Positions 23,480 to 31,790 of a DNA stretch of 64,000 nucleotides are shown here, piece by piece; within the stretch, counting starts at the first letter, position 1; the number at the start of each line of letters is the position of its first letter. The notes beneath the pieces were generated by a model, which searched no databases, was not told the origin of the DNA, and saw only the letters and a program-made list of their open reading frames with translations. The DNA comes from Acidobacteriota bacterium (lineage in GTDB: Bacteria; Acidobacteriota; Terriglobia; Acidiferrales; UBA7541): assembly GCA_013289955.1 (NCBI GenBank), contig JABCYZ010000017.1:1-64000 (forward strand), given 5' to 3'. A program made the position numbers and the translations under genes.

Positions 23480-26097
23480 GCGTCAGGCGAGTGACGATCT
23501 GCATTTTGTTGTGCGGAGTGGTTTGGACCTTTGCACAAGCGCAGGGCGCGACAGACGATCCCGATGTTTTATTGAAGAAAGCCCTTCACCTGGGCGATTT
23601 GTATAACTGGGCAGATGCCGCGCCAATGTTTACCGAAGCTGAGCAACTGTATGCGGGCCACGGTGATCGCCGCAATGCGCTGTACGCGCACTTAGGCCTA
23701 ATACGCTCAACTATGGAGCAACTTTCGCTTCCAGAGGTATCAGAGGAACTCGGATCAGAGCTAGATAAGAATCCCCTCCTTCAGTCTGACAAGGAACTCA
23801 GGCTCTTTTGTCTCATGGTTCTCGGTGACATCGATGGAGAGCTTGACGCCGCGCCAATGCGCCGCGATTGGGAGGCTGCGTTAAAGCTCGCTCAGGCCCT
23901 TGGCGACAAGAAGTTGGAAAACCGCGCCTCGGGCGAACTCGGATTCGCCTTGTTCCTCGAAGGAGACATGACTTCAGCCCGCCAGAAAGTCGCTGGTGCC
24001 CTCATGGGGGCGATGATGTTTGGTGATATCGGAGCGCAAATTCGTTACCTCGCTGCGGTTGGACACGCTTACGTGCAGTTGGGCTCCTACGATGACGCGC
24101 TCGGATATTTCGACAAGGCGCTGAAAATCGCAACCGCCAACCCTGACGCCGGATACCAGTTCGTTGTCAACGAAGGCAGACTCCAGGCATTCCGTGGAAT
24201 GGGTAAGCTCGACGCAGCCGAACAGCTCGCTAACGAGATCATCGCCCAAGCCCAAGCTAGGCAGAAACACGTCAAGGAAACACAAGCCCTCATCACAGCA
24301 GGAACTGTAGAAACTGCAAAGGGTGATGATGCGAAGGCGATGGAGAACTTCGAGAGGGCGATTGAGCTAGCGCAAAAAGGCCACTTCACACGCTTACTGG
24401 CAGACGCTCAATTCTATCTGGAAGACATTTATCGCAAGAAGGGCGACCTACCGAAAGCGGAATCTTTGGCCGCAGCCGCAGCCGATTCCACGCAGAATAG
24501 CGGCGATCTTTATTTGCTCCCATTGCGTCTGCAAGCACTCGCCCAGTTGCAAGCGAGCCAGGGAAAGTATGCAGACGCCATCCAAACGTATGACCGAGCG
24601 TCCGATGTCCTGGACACTATGATCGGCAACGTCAGGTCTGCAGCCGGCAAAATCGGCCTGATCAACGCCATGAGCTCCGTTTACGCAGAACATTTCGCAT
24701 TGGTCGCCGAGCACTTGAACGACACTGCCAAAGCCTTCTCCGTTCTTGAGCACGCCCGCGGTCGCGTGACGACAGAACTCCTAATGAGCGGGAAACCACC
24801 TGAATCCCCGGAGGAGTTGGAAATCGAGAAGCAGATTAGCCACCTGAATCTGGAACTGGCGAAAGCGAAGTCGGCTGACCAGGTGCACCAAATTCGAGAC
24901 AAGATTTTTCTCGCGGAAGAAGCACGATGGGTTACCCCCACATCGGGCACCTGGAAATCCCAACCATGGCAAACCATTCCGCTGGAACGCATACGTGAGG
25001 GTCTCACCACAAACGAACTCGTGCTTGAGTACGTTATGGCGCAACCGCATTCCTATTGTTTGGTGATTGGTCGAGACTTTGCTCGCATCGTGCCGCTTGC
25101 TGATCGTGAGAGCATCGAAAGCTCGGTCATCGCCTATCTGAAAACATTAAAGACAAAAGGGACGTCGAAGGCTCAAGGAGGAGACCTCTATGCGACTCTC
25201 CTGAGGGAGATCCCGGAGATTTCAAAGAAAGAGCGGCTCGTAATTGTGCCGGACGGTCGGTTGCATCTCCTGCCGTTCGATGCGCTGGTTGACGGCTCCG
25301 GGCGCTACTTGGTTTCTTCCCACACCATAACGTATGCCCCTTCCGCGACTTCTCTATACTTGACTAATTCGGCCCCGCAGAAACTCGCGCAGTACCCTCT
25401 TCTTGCCATTGGCGGAATCCCGTACGAGCAGAATGCGGAGCTCACCAAACTGGCGACGATGCGGGGATACATCAGCACTCCCCTGGTCAACTTGCCAGCT
25501 TCCACGGAAGAGGTTCTTGCGGCCCAAGCCGCCTTCCCCAGTGACAGCGACACCGTCCTGCTTGGCCCGAGCGCCACCAAATCTGCGTTTGAGCACTCGG
25601 GCTTAGATCAGCACTCAATCATTCATTTGGCTGTGCACGGCGTAGCTAACGAGAAGCACCCTGAACGAGCGGCCCTCATACTTCTAAGTGATTCATCGTC
25701 GGGCGATGACGGCATTATGGAGGCAAGCGACATCGTGCATTTGCATACGAATGCCGATCTCGTTGTCTTGTCAGCATGTGACACCGCAGTGGGTCGTCTC
25801 CAAGGGGAAGAAGGCATCGCAAATCTTTCTCTGGCATTTCAGTTGGCAGGCGCGAAGACCGTCATCTCCACCCTTTGGACCATCGAGGACACGACAGCGC
25901 TCTATCTGATGAAGCGTTTTTACGCTCATTTGGCAGAGAAGAATACTGTTGCTCATGCTTTGACTGCGGCCAAAAGAGACATGCTTAAGACTTATGGTGC
26001 GCAGGCCGTTCCGTACTACTGGGCTAGCTTCAAATTGGAAGGTTCAGGCGATCATGCCATCAGCATCACCTCTAAGAAATTCAGTCCGATGAATTGA
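23476..26097 (+). CDS. TPR-CHAT caspase-like protease
   Basis: An 873-residue protein. Residues 1-25 look like a signal peptide or anchor (VTICILLCGVVWTFAQAQG), so the protein may be exported or membrane-bound. Residues 30-430 are tetratricopeptide repeats (GDIGAQIRYLAAVGHAYVQL, YDDALGYFDKALKIA, DDAKAMENFERAIELA). The CHAT peptidase domain covers about 560-870, with catalytic H721 (HLAVHGVAN) and C768 (LSACDTAVG), the caspase-like dyad, and the family end PYYWASFKLEGSGD. It would cleave a protein substrate; the anti-sigma-like protein encoded just before it is the obvious candidate (inference). ATGA coupling to that gene supports co-expression. Confidence 0.9.
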   Translation: MSVRRVTICILLCGVVWTFAQAQGATDDPDVLLKKALHLGDLYNWADAAPMFTEAEQLYAGHGDRRNALYAHLGLIRSTMEQLSLPEVSEELGSELDKNPLLQSDKELRLFCLMVLGDIDGELDAAPMRRDWEAALKLAQALGDKKLENRASGELGFALFLEGDMTSARQKVAGALMGAMMFGDIGAQIRYLAAVGHAYVQLGSYDDALGYFDKALKIATANPDAGYQFVVNEGRLQAFRGMGKLDAAEQLANEIIAQAQARQKHVKETQALITAGTVETAKGDDAKAMENFERAIELAQKGHFTRLLADAQFYLEDIYRKKGDLPKAESLAAAAADSTQNSGDLYLLPLRLQALAQLQASQGKYADAIQTYDRASDVLDTMIGNVRSAAGKIGLINAMSSVYAEHFALVAEHLNDTAKAFSVLEHARGRVTTELLMSGKPPESPEELEIEKQISHLNLELAKAKSADQVHQIRDKIFLAEEARWVTPTSGTWKSQPWQTIPLERIREGLTTNELVLEYVMAQPHSYCLVIGRDFARIVPLADRESIESSVIAYLKTLKTKGTSKAQGGDLYATLLREIPEISKKERLVIVPDGRLHLLPFDALVDGSGRYLVSSHTITYAPSATSLYLTNSAPQKLAQYPLLAIGGIPYEQNAELTKLATMRGYISTPLVNLPASTEEVLAAQAAFPSDSDTVLLGPSATKSAFEHSGLDQHSIIHLAVHGVANEKHPERAALILLSDSSSGDDGIMEASDIVHLHTNADLVVLSACDTAVGRLQGEEGIANLSLAFQLAGAKTVISTLWTIEDTTALYLMKRFYAHLAEKNTVAHALTAAKRDMLKTYGAQAVPYYWASFKLEGSGDHAISITSKKFSPMN

Positions 26098-26110
26098 GGA
26101 GAAACGATCA

Positions 26111-27394
26111 ATGTCCTCGGCACCACACGCATCACGCCAAGTCCCCGCGCCTAAGGATCGCGCCAAAATCATCAGCACAATCAAGAAGCTCGTTTCCGAG
26201 CGCCACATCAACGTTAGCAACCCGAATCAGGACTATCGCCCGTGGATTGCGCTCGTTGACGAACGCACGCCGCGTCTCATTGATCTGAATGACGCACAAG
26301 CGTTCGAAAGTGGCGTGGGTGAACTCCTCAGAGCACTAGGCAGCAGCCATACAGCATTTTTTCATCAGCGCCGCGACAGTGTCCCCGCACCGTATTCTAT
26401 CAACGCGACTCTGCGCGCGGTGGAGACTCCCCAAGGCAAGCGTTGGATGTTTCTGGATGTGATTGAAGACGGGCCGACATTCCAGGCGGGCATTCACCCG
26501 GGCGAACTCCTTCTCTGTATAGATTCCGAACCGATAATACCGCCGACGCCTGCAAATTTCCGCATCGGTGGCACTCATCAACTTGAGATCGGAACTTTCG
26601 GCGGTGACAAGCGCCAGGTCGTAATCGAAGTGCCAAACCGAGCAGCAAAAGATCGGCCACCGATGATTGAGCCGCGCAGTCTATCCCACCGGATGCTTGC
26701 ATCCGACACAGGCCTTGTAAGAGTAGCGACCTTTCCGGGCGCAGTCGGCCAGAGTTTCGCTAGGGGTCTGGATGCCGCTGTTCGCGACCTGAAAGACCAC
26801 GGTGTTCAACGGCTGATCGTGGACATTCGGGGGAATATCGGGGGCGGTTTAGGGTCTCTCCGCCTCCTGAGCTATCTATGTCCGGGCAAACTGGAAATAG
26901 GATATAGCATTACGCGCGCGCGGCTGCGGAAAGGCTACCGGAAGGAAAGACTTACTCGCATCGGCAAGATTCCGGCTACAAAAGCAGAGCTTCTCATGAT
27001 GGCCGTCCGTTTCAAAATCTTTCAGAGGGACCGCTCAATGGTTCTTGTAACGGAGGGCCTCGGCCCCCAGCCGTTCCACGGCCGCACCGTCGTTCTAATC
27101 AATGAGCATAGCCACAGCGCGGCGGAAATGGTCGCCAGTTTCGCAAAGGAGAATCATCTCGCCACGCTTGTCGGCACAAGAACAGCAGGTGAGGTACTCG
27201 GTGGTGCGAATTTCAAGCTGCCCGGTGGATATGTGCTCCGCATGCCCGTCGCGGGCTGGTACACCTGGAATGGGGAATGCATAGAAGGCAAGGGAGTCGA
27301 ACCCGATGTGCCGATTGAAAATTTCCCAGAATCACTGGCGGCAGGTGTAGATAACCAGCTACAGGCGGCCTTAGAGGTGGTCAATACGCTTTAA
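26111..27394 (+). CDS. S41-type (C-terminal processing) peptidase
   Basis: A 427-residue protein with a cap/PDZ-like N-terminal half (FLDVIEDGPTFQAGIHPGELLLCID) and an S41 peptidase core: LIVDIRGNIGGGLGSLRLL, VVLINEHSHSAAEMVASFA with the probable nucleophile at S334/S336, and LVGTRTAGEVLGGANFKLPGG. No signal peptide is evident, so it may act in the cytoplasm, unlike most Ctp enzymes. GAGGAG precedes the ATG, and the gene starts 13 bases after CHAT, so all four genes form one operon. Two unrelated protease types with a sigma/anti-sigma pair suggest a proteolytic cascade. Confidence 0.85.
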   Translation: MSSAPHASRQVPAPKDRAKIISTIKKLVSERHINVSNPNQDYRPWIALVDERTPRLIDLNDAQAFESGVGELLRALGSSHTAFFHQRRDSVPAPYSINATLRAVETPQGKRWMFLDVIEDGPTFQAGIHPGELLLCIDSEPIIPPTPANFRIGGTHQLEIGTFGGDKRQVVIEVPNRAAKDRPPMIEPRSLSHRMLASDTGLVRVATFPGAVGQSFARGLDAAVRDLKDHGVQRLIVDIRGNIGGGLGSLRLLSYLCPGKLEIGYSITRARLRKGYRKERLTRIGKIPATKAELLMMAVRFKIFQRDRSMVLVTEGLGPQPFHGRTVVLINEHSHSAAEMVASFAKENHLATLVGTRTAGEVLGGANFKLPGGYVLRMPVAGWYTWNGECIEGKGVEPDVPIENFPESLAAGVDNQLQAALEVVNTL

Positions 27395-27551
27395 AAAGCA
27401 ACCACTAACCGGAATAACTTGCGGTTAGCTCGTCATCCGCCAGGAATCCTGTTTTCCAGCGCGACGCCAGTGAGGATTTGGCGATTTATCGAAGGCCCGA
27501 GAGCGAATCACCGGAACCCGCCGAAGACGCAATCGCCCGGTGGCAGTCTCC

Positions 27552-27587
27552 TTGACGGGAAAGGAGAGACCGCGTACTCTCCTTTCC
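27552..27587 (+). promoter_or_regulatory. PadR promoter and operator
   Basis: TTGACG (27552-27557), a 17-base spacer and TACTCT (27575-27580) form a promoter. A perfect inverted repeat, GGAAAGGAGA (27558-27567) and TCTCCTTTCC (27578-27587) with a 10-base spacer, overlaps the spacer and -10. This is well placed for repression by the PadR protein encoded 18 bases downstream. Confidence 0.75.
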
Positions 27588-27604
27588 TAGATAGGAGAGA
27601 CCCT

Positions 27605-27946
27605 TTGACCAAAGCGGTTGAACTCCCGCAGGGCACACTCGAGATGCTGATCCTCAAGGCGGTCTCGCTCGGTCCGCTGCATGGCTACGGCATCCTGCTG
27701 CGCATCCAGCAGATCTCCGGCGAGCGCCTCGAAATCCTGCAGGGTTCCTTCTACACCGCCGTCTATCGTCTTGAGCGCCGGGGCTGGATCAAAGGCGAGT
27801 GGGGTGAGTCGGAGAACAATCGCCGCGCCCGATTTTACTCGCTCACCGCTACCGGTACGCGTCAGCTGAAGGCCGAGACCGCCAAATGGACCGACATGGC
27901 CGCTGTCGTCGCCGGGATTCTCGGCAAGAAGGCGAGCGAAATATGA
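27605..27946 (+). CDS. PadR-family transcriptional regulator
   Basis: A 113-residue winged-helix repressor (LPQGTLEMLILKAVSLG, HGYGILLRIQQI, QGSFYTAVYRLERRGW, GESENNRRARFYSLTATG). The TTG at 27605 is the likely start: AGGAGA lies six bases upstream, and similarity to the first PadR begins right after it; the frame open from 27419 crosses the operator. The four-base overlap with the following permease (ATGA) shows translational coupling. Probably autoregulates from the operator at 27558-27587. The inducing ligand is unknown. Confidence 0.92.
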   Translation: MTKAVELPQGTLEMLILKAVSLGPLHGYGILLRIQQISGERLEILQGSFYTAVYRLERRGWIKGEWGESENNRRARFYSLTATGTRQLKAETAKWTDMAAVVAGILGKKASEI

Positions 27947-30642
27947 GTCTCCTCGCCGCAATTCGCAAGCTCTGGCACTCCATCGCGCCACGCAGCCGCA
28001 GCGATGTCGAAGAAGAGTTTCGTTTTACCCTCGACGCCTACCAGGAAGATTTGATCCGCCAGGGCCTCCCCCAAGAAGAAGCCCGCCGCAAAGCCCGCAT
28101 GGACCTCGGCCAGCCCGCCACGCAAAACGAAACTTACCGCGAGGCTATCGGCCTCCGCCTCCTCGATGAGTTAGGCGGAGACATCCGCTACGGCCTCCGC
28201 GCCCTGCGCCGCAACCCCGGCTTCGCCGCCGTCGCCGTGCTCTCACTCGCGCTCGGCATCGGCGCCACCACGGCGATGTTCTCGCTCATCTACGCCGTCC
28301 TGCTGCACCCGTTTCCCTACGCCGGCGCCGACCGAATCGTGAACCCCGTCATCATCGACGAGCAGCATGCTGACGAGCCTCGCTGGTTTCCCCTTAGCAA
28401 GGCAGTGTTCGATGATCTGCGCCTGGCAGCGCCGGTTGATTCATCCTTAGGCTTTAACAACGCACACATGGAGATCACCGGCGGCGCACTGCCGGAAGAT
28501 ATCTCTGGGATGTACCTCACGGAGAATGCCGGGAGTTTCTTTGGTGTGCGCCCGGCTCTCGGCCGCAACATCGAGCCATACGACGCAGAGAACGGCGGCC
28601 ACTCCGTCGTGGTTCTCAACTACCGGTTCTGGCAGCGCCACTACGGCGGCGATCCCCACATCATCGGGCAAACGCTCGAAATTAATCACGCGCCCTACAC
28701 CATTGTCGGGGTCATGCCCCGGAGTTTCGCATTCAATGACACCAACGGCGTCGGTGATTTCTACCTGCCGGCCAGTCTAATGCGGGGTCTTTTCAACGTT
28801 TCCTACGTGGCCTACATACCGTGGATCAAGCTCCGGCCCAACGTCACACTTGCCGCCGCCAACGCTGCGCTCGAGCCCATCGTGCGCCAGTTTGCAGAAC
28901 AGCATCCCGAGCGCTTTCCCGATCACTGGCATCTCGCGCTGCAGCCCATCATCGCGCCTTTCCAGCAGGAAACTGGCCGCACCCTGACGCTTCTTCTTGC
29001 AGGCGTGGGGCTGTTGCTAGTCATCGGCTGCGCCAACTGCTCCATCCTTCTGCTGGCCCGTGGCAGCACGCGCGAGCGTGAGTTCGCCATCCGCAGTGCG
29101 ATCGGCGCCAGTCGCTGGCGCATCGTCCGCCAGTTGCTCGTCGAAGCCGTCGTCATCTCCAGCACCGGCGCCGTTCTTGGCGTTGCTGCATCTTACTCGC
29201 TTGCAAAACTTCCCTTGTCGCTTTCTCCGGATTCCTTTCCGGCCGAATCCGTCATCCGCATCAACGCTCCCATCCTGGCGTTCTCGGTCGCGCTCGCACT
29301 GCTCTGCGGCATATTCTTCGGTCTGGTGCCCGCATTGCGCCTCTCGCGTAACAATTCCGCGCGTATGCTCCCCGGCAGGCAGATTGGCGTTGTCGCTGCT
29401 CCTGCAAAGCATCGCTGGAGCGTTCTCATCATCGCCCAAGTCGCGCTCACGCTTCTTCTCATGGCCACTGCGGGCACCGCCATCCGCAGCTTTCTCGAGC
29501 TCATGCAGATGCCGCTGGGCTACGATCCCGCAAATGTCATGAAGGTCGGCATCATGCTGCACGTCCAAGACCGAGGCGAGTGGAACCGCATTCAATCGCG
29601 CGAAGGGCGCACGGCTTACATCGAGCAGATCCGCGAGAAGATCGCATCCGTCCCAGGTGTCTCCACTGTCGCTGTCGGCACAGACGCCACGCCGCCTGAT
29701 ACTGGCGATGAGAGCGCTGTCAGTATCGACGGAAGTCGCGATGGCGAGCAGCCGCAGGCCCGTGTGATGCTCGTCGACCAGCGATATTTCGCGACGCTGC
29801 GCATACCTCTGCTTGAGGGTCGCGTCTGGAATACGAATGAAAACGCCCGCGGAGACTTCATCGCGGTCGTCAATCACGCTTTCGCGACGCGCTATCTCTC
29901 GTCGTCGAATGCCTTGGGCCGACAGCTACGCATTCCCGGTCTCACGAGTCAGAATCGCTACGCGGCGACCTCTGCGCAAAGCACCGCCGCGCGTGAGATC
30001 ATTGGCGTCGTCGGCGATGCGCGCAACGACGGCCTCGATCACCCGGTGGCCCCGGCGATCTATGTTCCGTACACCGCGGTGATGCTGCCCTATGAGCAGT
30101 TCTTCGTCCGCACCCAGGGCGATCCGCTCGCCTATCTGCTCTCCATCCGCGGCGCTGTCGCATCCGTCGCTTCCGATCAGCAAATCTCGAACGGGGCCTT
30201 CAACGGCACCTTCAGCCTCAAGGAGGCCATCGAGCAAGACGAACAATACAGCCGCCAGCGGCTCTTCTCGATATTGTTTGCCATCTTTTCTGCCATGGCG
30301 CTCGCGCTCGCGCTGGTCGGCATCTTCAGCGCCGTCGCTTACAGCGTCGCGCAGCGCACTACCGAGTTCGGCGTCCGCCTGGCACTCGGCGCGCCGCCCG
30401 CGCACGTCTTGTGGATCGCCGCGCGCATCGCGCTCGTCAGCGCGGCCGCGGGCATTGTCATCGGTCTTGCCTTTGACAGCTTTCTCGGCGCCGTCCTCGC
30501 CCACTGGATGCAAAATGCCTTCGCCGCAGTCAGTCTGTTAGCAGCCGCCGCGCTCGTCGCTCTCAGCGCACTCCTCGCCTGCTTGTTGCCCGCCCGCCAC
30601 GCCATCGCCATCCCACCCGCCGAAGCACTCCGCCATGAATAA
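27943..30642 (+). CDS. ADOP-type ABC transporter permease (second copy)
   Basis: An 899-residue permease with the same plan as the one at 6487: cytoplasmic head (RSDVEEEFRFTLDAYQEDLIRQG), first helix with VLSLALGIGATTAMFSLIY, MacB-like periplasmic domain, FtsX blocks near 370-510 and 770-890, and the terminal PARHAIAIPPAEALRHE. It differs widely in sequence from the first copy, so this is not a recent duplication. No ATPase gene is adjacent. The GC-rich codon choice differs somewhat from the CHAT operon just upstream, suggesting different origins. Confidence 0.9.
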   Translation: MSLLAAIRKLWHSIAPRSRSDVEEEFRFTLDAYQEDLIRQGLPQEEARRKARMDLGQPATQNETYREAIGLRLLDELGGDIRYGLRALRRNPGFAAVAVLSLALGIGATTAMFSLIYAVLLHPFPYAGADRIVNPVIIDEQHADEPRWFPLSKAVFDDLRLAAPVDSSLGFNNAHMEITGGALPEDISGMYLTENAGSFFGVRPALGRNIEPYDAENGGHSVVVLNYRFWQRHYGGDPHIIGQTLEINHAPYTIVGVMPRSFAFNDTNGVGDFYLPASLMRGLFNVSYVAYIPWIKLRPNVTLAAANAALEPIVRQFAEQHPERFPDHWHLALQPIIAPFQQETGRTLTLLLAGVGLLLVIGCANCSILLLARGSTREREFAIRSAIGASRWRIVRQLLVEAVVISSTGAVLGVAASYSLAKLPLSLSPDSFPAESVIRINAPILAFSVALALLCGIFFGLVPALRLSRNNSARMLPGRQIGVVAAPAKHRWSVLIIAQVALTLLLMATAGTAIRSFLELMQMPLGYDPANVMKVGIMLHVQDRGEWNRIQSREGRTAYIEQIREKIASVPGVSTVAVGTDATPPDTGDESAVSIDGSRDGEQPQARVMLVDQRYFATLRIPLLEGRVWNTNENARGDFIAVVNHAFATRYLSSSNALGRQLRIPGLTSQNRYAATSAQSTAAREIIGVVGDARNDGLDHPVAPAIYVPYTAVMLPYEQFFVRTQGDPLAYLLSIRGAVASVASDQQISNGAFNGTFSLKEAIEQDEQYSRQRLFSILFAIFSAMALALALVGIFSAVAYSVAQRTTEFGVRLALGAPPAHVLWIAARIALVSAAAGIVIGLAFDSFLGAVLAHWMQNAFAAVSLLAAAALVALSALLACLLPARHAIAIPPAEALRHE

Positions 30643-31132
30643 AGCGTGTCTCATTTGACCAGAGCGCGAACGGAAGTTATCCGAGAACAGCGTTCAGAGA
30701 ACTTGCCTGGTCAATGCTGAATCAGGAATTGAGCATAGTGCCGCGTAGGATTTGTTCCAGAGCCAAAAGTTTAGAATGGGTCAAAAATCCTGCCTTATTT
30801 CACGCATTTTCTTCGTTGAGCTTTTTCGTTTTCGAGGCCTCTTAGTATAGTGAGGGGAGTTCTCGCCACGTACTCCCGCGAGCAACGCGACACCGGGTTC
30901 CCCGGTCCGCCGCTCTGCATCGCGTACGGCCTGCGGTAACGGCGAACGCGATCGCGGGACAACGCTGTTTATGGGGCTAAAGCTCCAACTGCGCCTCGAC
31001 ACTGATCGGGGCCACGTGGCGTGAACAGCAGACTCCCGCATCGCCCGAAGCCCTACCACCCGCCCTGGAGGACGTTAAGAGCCTCCCCTCGCTGTCATGG
31101 TTGGCATTCCCAATTTGCGTGGAGGCATACCC
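30643..31132. other. Gene-free leader of the transfer operon with hairpins
   Basis: Nearly 500 bases with no gene. It contains a possible long fold: TCCCGCGA at 30874-30881 pairs with TCGCGGGA at 30952-30959, enclosing a perfect hairpin ACCGGG-TTC-CCCGGT at 30892-30906. This could be a transcript leader or part of an origin of transfer. The promoter of the secretion operon must lie here; no clear consensus is visible. Confidence 0.45.
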
Positions 31133-31456
31133 GTGAACATATTTCTCTGTAAGCGTTTCCGCTCATCGACGTTTCATTTTCGATTTCTGGCGACCGCCGT
31201 CGTCGCTCTATTTCTCGTCGCTCCTGCTTTTGGCCAGACGGGAGCCTCGCCATGGGAAAACGCAGTTAGCGTACTGCAACAGGCTTTCACCAGCACCATC
31301 GCTCGCGGCCTCTCCCTCGTTGCCATTGTAGTTGCGGGGCTCACCTTTGCCTTCGGTGAAGGCGGCTCGAAGCGTGTGCTTGCAGGCGTGCTCTTTGGCG
31401 TCGGAATGGCCATTGCAGCGGTAAATTTCCTTTCGTGGCTTTTCCCAGGCAGCTGA
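31133..31456 (+). CDS. VirB2/TrbC-like pilin subunit
   Basis: A 107-residue small membrane protein. A long signal region (FLATAVVALFLVAPAFGQ) is followed by two hydrophobic segments (GLSLVAIVVAGLTFAFGEG and VLAGVLFGVGMAIAAVNFL), the layout of conjugative pilin precursors. It heads the secretion operon just before VirB3 and VirB4, as in VirB/Trb systems. The GTG at 31133 is preceded by GGAGG; an upstream ATG at 31097 is less supported. Pilin subunits build the conjugative pilus after membrane insertion. Confidence 0.8.
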   Translation: MNIFLCKRFRSSTFHFRFLATAVVALFLVAPAFGQTGASPWENAVSVLQQAFTSTIARGLSLVAIVVAGLTFAFGEGGSKRVLAGVLFGVGMAIAAVNFLSWLFPGS

Positions 31457-31484
31457 AACAGCGGCGTCGCGAAGGGAGAAGCAC

Positions 31485-31790
31485 ATGGCGGAAGTTAGAC
31501 GAATCAACCGGGTGCATCGGTCGCTGTCCCGGCCACTGACGATCCTCGGTGCCGAGCGAAAACTCTTCTTCTTCGCCATGTGCCTTGGAGCGGCCACCTT
31601 CAACCTGCTCAACAGCTTATTCGGCGGGTTGCTGATGTTTTTGTTGCTTTACTTCCTGGCCCGCTGGGCCACCGAGACCGATCCTCAAGTTCTGCGATTT
31701 CTGCTGACGGCCGCAAGACTCCGTGCCCAATACGACCCGATGAAGTTCACCGCGATTGCAATCCGAAGGGATGGCCATGCTCAGGCTTAG
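31485..31790 (+). CDS. VirB3/TrbD-like inner membrane protein
   Basis: A 101-residue protein: charged N-terminus (VRRINRVHRSLSRPLTILG), two close transmembrane helices (LFFFAMCLGAATFNLL and GGLLMFLLLYFLARWA), then TDPQVLRFLL. This matches VirB3, which associates with the VirB4 ATPase. Its 3' end overlaps the virB4 start by 14 bases. Confidence 0.85.
   Translation: MAEVRRINRVHRSLSRPLTILGAERKLFFFAMCLGAATFNLLNSLFGGLLMFLLLYFLARWATETDPQVLRFLLTAARLRAQYDPMKFTAIAIRRDGHAQA

Noticed and set aside
29017..29877. 286-codon minus-strand frame
   Set aside because: It lies inside the second permease; composition is typical of an antisense shadow in GC-rich DNA.
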